Assembly (NCBI GenBank): GCA_005877675.1
Contig: VBNZ01000154.1
Coordinates: forward strand, 1-14,093
DNA from: Gammaproteobacteria bacterium
GTDB lineage: Bacteria > Pseudomonadota > Gammaproteobacteria > Xanthomonadales > Rhodanobacteraceae
Length of the DNA: 14,093 bases
Direction: 5' to 3'
Below are positions 1 through 7,402 of the stretch, piece by piece (positions within the stretch are counted from its first letter, which is position 1; each line of letters starts with the position of its first letter). Below the pieces are notes generated by a model. The model saw nothing but the letters and a program-made list of their open reading frames with translations, had not been told where the DNA came from and did no database searches. Both the position numbers and the translations under genes were made by a program.

Positions 1-1821
1 GTACTTCTTCAGCGCGGCAGCTTCGAACTTGTCGACGTCCTGCTTCGGCGCATCGGCCGGCAACGTGTGCCAGGCCTGGTCGAGCAGCGCCGCGGCGATA
101 TATTCATCGGTCGCGAAGCCTTCGCCGTAGGTGCCGGCCTTTTTGATCTTGGCGACGAGTGTGGCCGGCATCGGCGCGCCGGTCTGGTAGTGCTTGGCAT
201 AGTTCGCGAACACCGTGGGCTCATCCGCCCAGTGCTCGTTGAACTGCGACGGGAACTCGACAAAGTCGCGCGGCGTGTTGGTGCCTGCCATATACGGATA
301 CTTCACGTTCGAGAAGATGCCGTGCAGGCCGTGGCCGAACTCGTGGAACATCGTGACCACGTCGTCGTGACTGATCAACGCGGGCTGGCCCGGCGCGGGC
401 TTGGTGAAATTGCACACATTGAACGCGACCGGCTTGGCGCCGAGCAGACCCGACTGGTCGACGAAGGTATCCATCCATGCGCCACCGGCCTTGTTGTCGC
501 GTTTGAAATAATCGAAATAGAACAGCGCGAACGAGCTGCCATCCTTGTCGAACACTTCGAACACGCGCACGTCGGGCTGATACACCGGCAGGTCATGCCG
601 TTCCTTAAAGGTGAACACGCCGTCCTGCAGCACGCGGTCGAGCAGGAAGTACTGTTTGATCTCGGCATCGTCGAGCGCGTAGTCGGCTTTCTTCACCTGC
701 TCGGAGTAGTACTGCCAATCCCACGGCGCGAGTTTGACGTGATCCTTGTTCGCGAGCTTCTGCATGCTCGCGGCCTCGCCCTTGGCCTTGGCGATCACGG
801 CGGGGACCATGTCGGTCATCAGCTTGATCGCGTTCTCGGGCTTCTTCGCCATCTGGTCGTCGAGGCTGTATGCGGCCCAGGTCGGGAAGCCGAGCAACTT
901 GGCCTTCTGCGCGCGCAGTTCGGCCTGGCGCTGGATCGTCGCGCGCGTGTCGTTGGCGTCGCCGTGCGCAGCGCGCTCGGTCGAGGCATGGAACAGTTTT
1001 TCGCGCGTCGCACGGTTCTTGAGCGATACCTGCGCGGGTTGCTGCGTCGTGTTCTGCAACGCCACGACCCACTTGCCCTCAAGCTTGCGACCCTTGGCGG
1101 CCTCCGCTGCTGCGGCGAGATCGGCGACGGTGAAGCCCGCGAGATCGTCCTTGTTGTCGATCACGAGGCCGCCGGCCTTGGTTGCGGCGAGCAGCTTCTG
1201 CTGGAAATCGGTGGAAAGCGTGGAATCTTCCTTGTTCAACTCGCGCAACTTCGTCTGATCGGCCGCCGACAGCTCCGCGCCCGCGCGCACGAAGGCGCGA
1301 TGGTAGCGTTCGACCAGATATTTCGACTCGGCGTCCAGGCCGAGTGTGTCGCGCTTCTCGTACAGCGCCTTCACGCGCGCGTACAGCTTGGGATTGAGAT
1401 AAATCGCATCCTGATGCGCGGCGAGCTTCGGCGCGACGTCCGACTGGATCTTCTGTAGCGCGTCGTTGGTGTTGGCCTGTGCAATCGCGAAGAACACTTT
1501 GGACACGCGCGTGAGCAGCGCGCCGGTCTTCTCCGTCGCGACGATCGTATTGTCGAACGTCGGCGCCTCGGCACTATTGGCGATCTTCTCGACTTCGGCG
1601 AGCTGCTGCTTCATGCCTTCCTCGAACGCTGGCGCGTAATCGGCGTCGTGGATCTTGTCGAACGGCGGCGCCTGATACTGCAGCGTGCTGGCGCTGAAGA
1701 ACGGGTTGACGACGACCGGTGCGGCGGCGGCGGTCTTGGTGCCTTCCGGTTTGTGTGGCGCTTGCGCGCAGGCGGCGAGTGCGATGCTCATGGCGAGGAA
1801 TAACGGGCGAGTGCGTAGCAT
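1..1821 (-). CDS. dcp: M3 family oligopeptidase / peptidyl-dipeptidase Dcp-like lipoprotein, 3' end outside window
   Basis: An uninterrupted minus-strand frame of 607 codons runs from an ATG at 1821 off the left edge of the window. It encodes a zinc metallopeptidase of family M3 that trims small peptides or removes C-terminal dipeptides. The HEFGH zinc motif is at residues 493-497 (positions 331-345), preceded by VVTMF. A second conserved block, FVEFPSQFNEHW, carries the third metal ligand at Glu522. The Glu494-Glu522 spacing of 28 equals that of E. coli Dcp (Glu471/Glu499). Family members are about 680-720 residues, so roughly 100 residues are missing on the left. The N-terminus MLRTRPLFLAMSIALAAC is a lipoprotein signal with lipobox LAAC and Cys18, so the enzyme is probably membrane-anchored in the periplasm or outer membrane. 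This favours the ATG at 1821 over the in-frame ATG at 1791, which would lose the arginines of the n-region. A TACACT -10-like box lies about 35 bases upstream without a convincing -35. The assignment to Dcp rather than another M3 subgroup is likely but not certain. Confidence 0.93.
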   Translation of the reverse strand, partial: MLRTRPLFLAMSIALAACAQAPHKPEGTKTAAAAPVVVNPFFSASTLQYQAPPFDKIHDADYAPAFEEGMKQQLAEVEKIANSAEAPTFDNTIVATEKTGALLTRVSKVFFAIAQANTNDALQKIQSDVAPKLAAHQDAIYLNPKLYARVKALYEKRDTLGLDAESKYLVERYHRAFVRAGAELSAADQTKLRELNKEDSTLSTDFQQKLLAATKAGGLVIDNKDDLAGFTVADLAAAAEAAKGRKLEGKWVVALQNTTQQPAQVSLKNRATREKLFHASTERAAHGDANDTRATIQRQAELRAQKAKLLGFPTWAAYSLDDQMAKKPENAIKLMTDMVPAVIAKAKGEAASMQKLANKDHVKLAPWDWQYYSEQVKKADYALDDAEIKQYFLLDRVLQDGVFTFKERHDLPVYQPDVRVFEVFDKDGSSFALFYFDYFKRDNKAGGAWMDTFVDQSGLLGAKPVAFNVCNFTKPAPGQPALISHDDVVTMFHEFGHGLHGIFSNVKYPYMAGTNTPRDFVEFPSQFNEHWADEPTVFANYAKHYQTGAPMPATLVAKIKKAGTYGEGFATDEYIAAALLDQAWHTLPADAPKQDVDKFEAAALKKY

Positions 1822-1964
1822 GAAGGAAAATCCCAGCGGGTTGCGAGAACGAAAAAGTGTACACGTCCGCGCGTCGCGTTGGCGCCAGACTGATAGCGCA
1901 AGCTAGCCGCCTGCAGGCACGCGGGCATGTGCCATTAGTTCAAGATTCGGACGTGTATAAACAC

Positions 1965-2318
1965 CTATGCGGTGTGTACGTCGCGCAGTGTCCAGTGCGA
2001 GCCGATCAAAAGGCCCAGGCGATGCTTGAGCACGGCATGGGGCAGCACGGTCGTTACCTGTGCGTCGCAATGCAGATCGGATTGCTGCGCTGCGACGATC
2101 GCCTGCGCATCGCTCGCGCCGAGCATCGGATCGACCGCATCGGGGTCGGGCTGCATCGCTTTCCAGCGCAGCCACAGGGTCGGCTCGCGCAACGCGGCCT
2201 GCAATTGCACCGCGAAACGGTCTGCGCTGCTGCCGTTGAACGAAAGCGAATCGATTTTGCCGCGCGCGGAAGCAAGGTCCGCAATCGAGAAGAAGAAGCT
2301 CTGTCTGCTCGCGGGCAT
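1965..2318 (-). CDS. conserved-looking hypothetical protein, 117 aa
   Basis: I do not recognise the family. The ATG at 2318 is chosen because a strong GGAGG lies 6-7 bases upstream. A longer in-frame start at 2390 would add 24 arginine-rich residues that look like untranslated sequence. The protein begins MPASRQSFFFSIADL, has no signal peptide or membrane segment, and is soluble with mixed charge. It has a single Cys, in the segment SDLHCDAQV, and a short hydrophobic segment near the C-terminus (LKHRLGLLIGSHW). Codon third positions are GC-rich as in the neighbours, which supports real coding. The gene lies 87 bases downstream of bioD on the same strand and 143 bases upstream of the dcp-like gene, so it may be cotranscribed with bioD or use its own TAGACT -10 box at 2350-2355. 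No function can be inferred from the sequence. Confidence 0.7.
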   Translation of the reverse strand: MPASRQSFFFSIADLASARGKIDSLSFNGSSADRFAVQLQAALREPTLWLRWKAMQPDPDAVDPMLGASDAQAIVAAQQSDLHCDAQVTTVLPHAVLKHRLGLLIGSHWTLRDVHTA

Positions 2319-2337
2319 TGCCGCCTCCGTGATTGTC

Positions 2338-2357
2338 CGTAGAAGCCGAAGTCTACG
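2338..2357. repeat. short inverted repeat (6-8-6) ahead of the 117-aa hypothetical gene
   Basis: CGTAGA and TCTACG form perfect 6-base arms around an 8-base spacer. On the minus strand the second half holds TAGACT (2350-2355), a possible -10 box about 30 bases before the 2318 start. The repeat could be an operator or a weak 5' hairpin, but this is tentative because 6-base arms occur by chance. Confidence 0.25.
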
Positions 2358-2405
2358 CCGGTTCGCACGGTGACGGAACGCAGACGGCACCGCAAAAACC
2401 GCGCA

Positions 2406-3113
2406 TTACGGCGCACCGGCGAGACACGCACAAGCCGCGTCGAGAAATGCGGCGAACTGTGCTGGGTCGCGTGCATGCGCGAATGGCAGCGCACCCAGGT
2501 ACGGTGCATCCAGGCGCGCGCGCAGCGTGGCGAGATTGTCATCCATGCGCAGCATTGCCGGATCGAGGGTGCTGGCGATCCAGCCTAGGAGTTCGCAGCG
2601 ATCGTCGCGGATCGCTCGCGCCGTCAGCAGCGCATGATTGATGCAGCCCAAGCGCAATCCGACCACGAGTATCACGGGCAAGCGCAGTGCGCGCACCAGA
2701 TCGGCCTGCATCAGCTTTGCGCCGAGTGGCGCCATCCAGCCGCCGACGCCTTCGACCACGACGCACGGCGTGTCGGTGGCCAGCGTGGCATATGCCGTTG
2801 CAATGGCATCGAGTGCGATGTGGATGCCCGTGTCGCGCGCGGCGATATGCGGCGCGATCGGGTCGGCGAAAGCGTAGGGGTTGATCTGCGCGTAGTCGAT
2901 CGCGCTGTCATCCGCGCGCCGCGCGCTGTGCGCGAGCAGCAATTCGGCGTCGGCATTGCGCAGCCCCGATGCACTCGCGCTGCATCCGCTCGCGACTGGT
3001 TTCATACCGACGCTGCGCGTGCCGCGCGCATTGAGCGCAGCTATCAGACTCGCTGCGACCAGCGTCTTGCCAACGCCGGTATCGGTGCCGGTGATGTAGA
3101 CGCTGCGGCTCAT
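2406..3113 (-). CDS. bioD: dethiobiotin synthase
   Basis: This is a 235-residue ATP-dependent dethiobiotin synthetase, the penultimate enzyme of biotin synthesis. It forms the ureido ring from 7,8-diaminopelargonate, CO2 and ATP in the cytoplasm. The P-loop GTDTGVGKT is at residues 9-17, and the MKPVASGC segment near residue 37 is the family's second substrate-binding block. VVVEGVGGW (near residue 120) is the conserved Glu-Gly-Gly region. Length is normal (about 220-240). No other biotin gene is present, so bioD stands apart from any bio operon here. The start has no recognisable Shine-Dalgarno sequence. Only one base separates its ATG from the TGA (3115-3117) of the upstream short frame, which suggests translational coupling to that frame. 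A sigma70-type promoter at 3368-3396 points toward it. Confidence 0.96.
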   Translation of the reverse strand: MSRSVYITGTDTGVGKTLVAASLIAALNARGTRSVGMKPVASGCSASASGLRNADAELLLAHSARRADDSAIDYAQINPYAFADPIAPHIAARDTGIHIALDAIATAYATLATDTPCVVVEGVGGWMAPLGAKLMQADLVRALRLPVILVVGLRLGCINHALLTARAIRDDRCELLGWIASTLDPAMLRMDDNLATLRARLDAPYLGALPFAHARDPAQFAAFLDAACACLAGAP

Positions 3114-3114
3114 T

Positions 3115-3282
3115 TCAAGTCGTAGGCAGCGCGTCGATGCGCTGCTTGGGATACTTGTTCAGCAGAATGGCGACGAGGCTCGATGCGGCGTAGCTCATGC
3201 CGGCGATCCAGATCGTCCACAGCTGCGTTGCGCGCGTGAGCGTAAAAGCGAATGCCGCGTCGAAGAAGCCTTTCGAGGCGCG
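3115..3282 (-). pseudogene. short hydrophobic reading frame upstream of bioD, start missing (relic or recoded small membrane protein)
   Basis: This 55-residue frame ends ALPTT-TGA one base before the bioD ATG. It contains a plausible membrane segment (LWTIWIAGMSYAASSLVAI, about residues 21-39) followed by a basic tail NKYPKQR, and its codon usage is GC-rich at third positions, so it reads like genuine coding sequence. However, the frame is closed upstream by an in-frame TGA (3283-3285), and no ATG, GTG or TTG lies before the internal ATG near residue 29. That ATG would leave only a 27-residue product. Upstream of the TGA the same frame continues as CPQCRVFLMCYARGGVI. The possibilities are a frameshifted or decayed gene, a sequencing error, or a non-canonical start. 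I do not recognise the family. The bioD gene lacks its own ribosome site and sits immediately after this stop, which argues that the frame was, or is, translated. Confidence 0.42.
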
Positions 3283-3367
3283 TCAGATGACGCCGCCGCG
3301 GGCGTAACACATCAGAAACACGCGACACTGGGGGCATGATCGATCGAACCCGACGCGGAAGCGCCGG

Positions 3368-3396
3368 ATCATACGCAAAGCCCGTTGCGCCGGCAA
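3368..3396 (-). promoter_or_regulatory. sigma70-type promoter toward bioD
   Basis: On the minus strand TTGCCG (3391-3396) and TATGAT (3368-3373) are separated by exactly 17 bases. This is the best classical promoter match in the window. Transcription would start near 3361 and run through the short hydrophobic frame into bioD. Its -35 box overlaps the position expected for the -35 of the opposing msrC promoter, so the two promoters probably interfere with each other or are co-regulated. Confidence 0.6.
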
Positions 3397-3413
3397 AGAA
3401 CGCGGCAAGGGGC

Positions 3414-3419
3414 TAGAAT
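3414..3419 (+). promoter_or_regulatory. -10 box of the msrC promoter
   Basis: TAGAAT in the context GGGGCTAGAATG lies 26 bases before the msrC ATG, giving a leader of about 20 bases. The 17-base-spaced -35 position (3391-3396, CGGCAA) is poor on this strand, so the promoter is weak or relies on an activator. The -10 form resembles other putative -10 boxes in this window. Confidence 0.45.
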
Positions 3420-3445
3420 GTCGCTCTGGAACCACAGGAGCGAAG

Positions 3446-3937
3446 ATGTTCACCGCTGCACCGCTTCGCGCCGCCGACAAGGCGGAGCAGTACGCCGAGC
3501 TCTTCGAACAGGCGCGTGGCCTGCTGCATGGCGAGCACGACCGCATCGCCAATGCCGCAAATTTTTCCGCGCTGATCTACGGCGCGCTGCCCGATCTCAA
3601 CTGGGCCGGATTCTATTTCTACGATGGCAGCGAACTCGTCGTCGGCCCGTTTCAGGGCAAGCCTGCGTGCGTACGCATCGCGCTCGATCAGGGCGTGTGC
3701 GGCGCGGCTGCTTCGACGCGCAAGACACAAGTCGTGCGCGACGTGCATGCGTTTCCCGGGCATATCGCCTGCGATGCGGCCTCGCGCTCGGAAATCGTCG
3801 TGCCGCTGATCGCGGACGGGAACCTCCTTGGCGTGTTCGATGTCGACAGCCCGATGCTCGCGCGCTTCGATGACGAGGATCGCGCGGGGATGGAACAATT
3901 GGTAAAAATGTACTTAGACTCGCTGCGCGGGTCCTGA
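3446..3937 (+). CDS. msrC: free methionine-(R)-sulfoxide reductase (GAF domain)
   Basis: This 163-residue single-GAF-domain enzyme reduces free methionine-R-sulfoxide to methionine and is a cytoplasmic oxidative-stress repair function. The family signature is intact: LNWAGFYFYDG near residue 51, then GPFQGKPACVRI with Cys75, GVCGAA with Cys85 and HIACDAASRSE with Cys109, ending in VPLI...LLGVFDVDSP. The Cys spacings of 10 and 24 are the same as in E. coli YebR/fRMsr (Cys84, Cys94, Cys118), so all redox-active cysteines are present. An AGGAG at 3436-3440 sits five bases before the ATG. It is followed 15 bases later by a TfoX C-domain gene on the same strand and is divergent from bioD. Confidence 0.95.
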   Translation: MFTAAPLRAADKAEQYAELFEQARGLLHGEHDRIANAANFSALIYGALPDLNWAGFYFYDGSELVVGPFQGKPACVRIALDQGVCGAAASTRKTQVVRDVHAFPGHIACDAASRSEIVVPLIADGNLLGVFDVDSPMLARFDDEDRAGMEQLVKMYLDSLRGS

Positions 3938-3938
3938 T

Positions 3939-3955
3939 GAGGCACCGATGTAATG
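3939..3955 (+). promoter_or_regulatory. ribosome site with start-stop ATG-TAA overlapping the TfoX-domain start
   Basis: GAGG (3939-3942) is ideally spaced (5 bases) from an ATG at 3948 that is followed at once by TAA (3951-3953). The TfoX-domain ATG (3953-3955) overlaps that TAA as TAATG and is 10 bases from the GAGG, a less favourable spacing. Initiation at the minimal ATG-TAA could lower or modulate expression of the downstream gene, or feed it by re-initiation. The arrangement is seen in the sequence; its effect is inferred. Confidence 0.4.
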
Positions 3956-4369
3956 ACGACTGCAATTAAAATCAGAAACGTCGGGCCAAAGTCTGCCGCA
4001 TGGCTGCGTCAGGTCGGCGTGCGCACGCAGGACGATCTCGCGCGGCTCGGTGCGGTCGAGGCCTTCATGAAGGTCAAGCGCGCGGGCTTCAAGCCGAGCT
4101 TGAATCTGCTCTATGCGCTGGAAGGCGCACTTGCCGATTGCCACTGGGCCGATCTGCCCGACGAACGCAAGACCGCGCTGCTGCTTGCAGCCGAATCGGC
4201 CGAGGCGGCCAATCCGATCAAGACGCGCTGGCAGAAACAGGCCGAGCGCAGCGAGCGCACGCCGGCCCGCGACTCATCCGCCGACGATGCCGCGCCGCAT
4301 GGATTTCTCGACGACGCGGAAGGCGCCGGCAGTGTCGGCGCAGACGGCCCGGCAAACAGCTTCGACTGA
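3953..4369 (+). CDS. TfoX C-terminal-domain protein
   Basis: The first 80 or so residues form the helix-hairpin-helix-like TfoX C-terminal domain: the opening IRNVGPKSAAWLRQVGV is the family hallmark, followed by GAVEAFMKVKRAG and LLYALEGALADCHWADLP. Full-length TfoX/Sxy competence regulators (about 200 residues) also carry an N-terminal domain, which is absent. Stand-alone C-domain proteins are common in proteobacteria and their role is not established. The tail (about residues 85-138) is polar and low in complexity, rich in Ala, Asp, Ser and Glu, and is probably disordered. The gene is in tandem with msrC and is probably cotranscribed with it. It converges on the LOG gene only 15 bases from that gene's stop. 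A direct role in competence should not be assumed. Confidence 0.88.
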   Translation: MTTAIKIRNVGPKSAAWLRQVGVRTQDDLARLGAVEAFMKVKRAGFKPSLNLLYALEGALADCHWADLPDERKTALLLAAESAEAANPIKTRWQKQAERSERTPARDSSADDAAPHGFLDDAEGAGSVGADGPANSFD

Positions 4370-4373
4370 TTGC

Positions 4374-4403
4374 GGCGGCGCACCTCAGGTGCGTACTGCC
4401 GCC
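4374..4403. terminator. compact hairpin between convergent TfoX-domain and LOG genes
   Basis: The outer arms GGCGGC (4374-4379) and GCCGCC (4398-4403) enclose an inner near-continuous palindrome CGCACCT-C-AGGTGCG (4379-4393) with a small bulge on one side. The TGA of the LOG gene (4385-4387) lies in the centre of the inner palindrome. There is no T-run on either strand, so it is not a classical intrinsic terminator. It could still serve as a bidirectional transcription barrier or protect 3' ends. Confidence 0.35.
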
Positions 4404-4966
4404 ATCGCGCGCGCATCTTCGCGCCAGCGCGGGGTTGCACGAATCCTCGGCAGCGCATCTTCGACGCGATCGACGAGAGACCACATCTCGGCATGCTCGC
4501 GATTCATAAAACGCTGCGCGATGACCTGCTGCATGAACGCCTGCAGTGGCGCGTAGAAATCCAGAACATTGAGCAGCACGATCGGATTGAAATACAGCCC
4601 GAGGCGCTTGAGCGTGATCGCCTCGAACAGTTCCTCGAGCGTGCCGCAGCCGCCGGGCAGGGCGATCACGGCGTCTGATCCAGTGAGCAGGCGATGTTTG
4701 CGCTCGCGCATGTCCTCGACCACGTCCAGATTGATCACGCGCGGGTGCTGCCACTCGACCTCGGTCATGAAGCGCGGAATGATGCCGACGACTTCGCCGC
4801 CTTCGGCGAGCGCACCGTCGGCGAGCGCGCCCATGAGCCCGATCGCGCCGCCGCCGTAGACGATGGTGCAGTTTTCGCGCGCGAGCGTGCGTCCGAGCTC
4901 GTGCGCAGCGTCGATATATGCGCGGTCGCAGTGCGCGCTGGAAGCGGCGTAAACGCAGATACGCAT
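4385..4966 (-). CDS. LOG family protein (nucleoside 5'-monophosphate phosphoribohydrolase type)
   Basis: This 193-residue Rossmann-like protein belongs to the LOG/YvdD family, related to plant LONELY GUY enzymes. Family members release the base from nucleoside 5'-monophosphates, including cytokinin ribotides and in bacteria AMP. The nucleotide site motifs are VYGGGAIGLMG (about residues 36-46) and PGGCGTLEE, the PGGxGTxxE signature, near residue 103. ERKHRLL is the conserved segment ahead of it. Length matches the family (about 190). The start is supported by GAAGGT about 6 bases upstream and by a TAGAAT -10 box at 5000-5005. It is divergent from the tviB-like gene. The physiological substrate in this organism cannot be told from the sequence. 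Confidence 0.94.
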   Translation of the reverse strand: MRICVYAASSAHCDRAYIDAAHELGRTLARENCTIVYGGGAIGLMGALADGALAEGGEVVGIIPRFMTEVEWQHPRVINLDVVEDMRERKHRLLTGSDAVIALPGGCGTLEELFEAITLKRLGLYFNPIVLLNVLDFYAPLQAFMQQVIAQRFMNREHAEMWSLVDRVEDALPRIRATPRWREDARAMAAVRT

Positions 4967-4999
4967 GGGTGACCTTCAGAGCAGCAATGACAAACGCCT

Positions 5000-5005
5000 A
5001 TTCTA
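5000..5005 (-). promoter_or_regulatory. -10 box for the LOG gene
   Basis: The minus strand reads GAGTAGAATAGG, with TAGAAT as a good -10 box about 34 bases before the LOG ATG, giving a leader of about 27 bases. No clear -35 hexamer lies 16-18 bases upstream. The box lies 24 bases from the TACACT box of the opposite gene, so the two promoters are back to back. Confidence 0.4.
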
Positions 5006-5025
5006 CTCGGCGCGAGCATGCGCCT

Positions 5026-5034
5026 TGCTACACT
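5026..5034 (+). promoter_or_regulatory. extended -10 promoter for the sugar-nucleotide operon
   Basis: TGC-TACACT is a TGn-extended -10 element. Transcription would start near 5041, leaving about 23 bases to the ATG at 5064, which is room for the AGGGGAAG ribosome site. The -35 region is poor, as is usual for extended -10 promoters. Confidence 0.42.
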
Positions 5035-5063
5035 ACGCGCCTCGTGATCCAGGGGAAGACATC

Positions 5064-6359
5064 ATGCCGAATGCTGCGTTGCCGGAGCTTGCCACCGCCC
5101 GTGTCGCCGTGCTGGGCCTTGGTTACGTCGGGCTACCGCTCGCGCTCGCGTTCGGGCGTCAGCGCGCGACGCTCGGTTTCGATATAGATGCCAGGCGCAT
5201 CGCCGGGCTCATCGCCGCGCACGATCACAGCGGCGAATCCAGCGACGCGGAAATCCGCGCAGCGAATCAATTGCGCTACAGCGCGAATGCGGACGATCTT
5301 GCCGGTTGCGATGTTTTTATCGTCACCGTGCCAACGCCGATCGATGGGTTCAAGCGCCCTGACCTGAGCCCGCTCGAGGCGGCGAGTCGCAGCATCGGAG
5401 CGAAGATCCGCCGCGGCGGCATCGCAATTTTCGAGTCCACCGTGTTTCCCGGCGCGACCGAGGAAATCTGCGTGCCGCTGATCGAGTCGGTGTCGGGGCT
5501 CACGCACAATGTGGATTTTTATACCGGCTACAGCCCCGAACGCATCAATCCGGGCGATCGCGAGCATCGCCTCGAGAATACGATCAAGGTTACTTCGGGT
5601 TCGACGCCGGAGGCGGCGGATTTCGTCGATGCGCTGTATCGCACGATCGTCGCGGCGGGGACGCATCGGGCGCCGAGCATCCGCGTAGCCGAGATGGCCA
5701 AGGTGATCGAAAACACGCAGCGCGATCTCAATATCGCGCTCGTGAACGAAGTCGCGCTGATCTGTCAGCGTCTCGGTCTCGATACGGGCGACGTGCTCAC
5801 CGCCTCCGGAACGAAGTGGAACTTCCTGCCGTTCAAACCCGGCCTCGTCGGCGGTCATTGCATCGGTGTCGATCCGTATTATCTGACGCACAAGGCGCAG
5901 CAGGTCGGCTATTACCCCTATGTGATCCTCGCCGGGCGACGCATCAACGACGGTATGGGCGCGCATGTCGCGCAGCGCGTGATTCGCATGCTTGCGCGGC
6001 GTCGCGTGCTGGCGGCCGATGCCAAGGTGCTCGTGCTCGGCCTCGCGTTCAAGGCGAATTGTTCGGACCTGCGCAACACGCGCGTGGTCGATCTGGTCGG
6101 CGTGCTGCACGATCACGAGGCTAGCGTCGATGTCGTCGATCCGCGCGTCGATCCGGCCGCGGCGCGGCACGAGTACGGTCTGGAGGTGCGCACCGAAATC
6201 GCAACAGGCGTGCAATACGATGCGGTGATCCTTGCGGTCGCGCACGACGAATTCATCGCGCTTGGCGCCGCGGGGGCGCGCGCGCTGTGCAAGCCCGGCG
6301 GCGTGCTGTTCGACGTGCAGCAGGTGTTGCCCAAAGATGCCACCGATGGGCGGTTGTGA
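5064..6359 (+). CDS. tviB: UDP-N-acetylhexosamine 6-dehydrogenase (TviB/WbpA type)
   Basis: This 431-residue NAD-dependent nucleotide-sugar dehydrogenase oxidises C6 of UDP-GlcNAc (or UDP-GalNAc) to the uronic acid, giving a precursor for acidic surface glycans. The N-terminal NAD fold has GLGYVGLPLA (residues 18-27). The central block NTQRDLNIALVNE and the active-site block LPFKPGLVGGHCIGVDPYY, with catalytic Cys266, are those of the UDP-HexNAc branch rather than of UDP-glucose dehydrogenase (Ugd). The C-terminal domain has LGLAFKANCSDLRNTR. An upstream in-frame ATG at 4965 would add 33 unrelated residues. The ATG at 5064 is chosen because AGGGG lies 8 bases before it and the NAD motif then begins near residue 18 as usual. 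It is followed after 14 bases by a partner epimerase. The exact substrate (GlcNAc versus GalNAc) is inferred only from motif resemblance. Confidence 0.9.
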   Translation: MPNAALPELATARVAVLGLGYVGLPLALAFGRQRATLGFDIDARRIAGLIAAHDHSGESSDAEIRAANQLRYSANADDLAGCDVFIVTVPTPIDGFKRPDLSPLEAASRSIGAKIRRGGIAIFESTVFPGATEEICVPLIESVSGLTHNVDFYTGYSPERINPGDREHRLENTIKVTSGSTPEAADFVDALYRTIVAAGTHRAPSIRVAEMAKVIENTQRDLNIALVNEVALICQRLGLDTGDVLTASGTKWNFLPFKPGLVGGHCIGVDPYYLTHKAQQVGYYPYVILAGRRINDGMGAHVAQRVIRMLARRRVLAADAKVLVLGLAFKANCSDLRNTRVVDLVGVLHDHEASVDVVDPRVDPAAARHEYGLEVRTEIATGVQYDAVILAVAHDEFIALGAAGARALCKPGGVLFDVQQVLPKDATDGRL

Positions 6360-6373
6360 ATAACGAGGTTCCG

Positions 6374-7381
<1,008 letters not shown>

Positions 7382-7387
7382 GATTTT

Positions 7388-7402
7388 CCGTGCAAAACAC
7401 GG
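7388..7402 (+). terminator. small hairpin after the epimerase gene
   Basis: CCGTG-CAAAA-CACGG begins six bases after the epimerase stop. The 5-base stem is short and there is no following T-run, so it is at best a weak terminator. Its right arm touches the CRP/Clp-like site that follows. Confidence 0.25.

Noticed and set aside
67..1458. Plus-strand open frame of 463 codons opposite the dcp-like gene
   Set aside because: It is rich in Arg, Leu, His and Val with no domain, and lies antisense to a frame with clear M3 peptidase motifs. It is open only because of GC-rich codon bias.
3110..3337. A 75-codon minus-strand frame with an ATG that overlaps the bioD start as ATGA
   Set aside because: It looks attractive for coupling, but the product is Arg/His rich. 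The alternative frame in the same DNA has a membrane helix and better codon use.
5133..6245. Minus-strand open frame of 370 codons opposite the tviB-like gene
   Set aside because: The composition is dominated by Arg, Asp, His and Ile, mirroring the sense codons. The plus strand carries all motifs of a nucleotide-sugar dehydrogenase.
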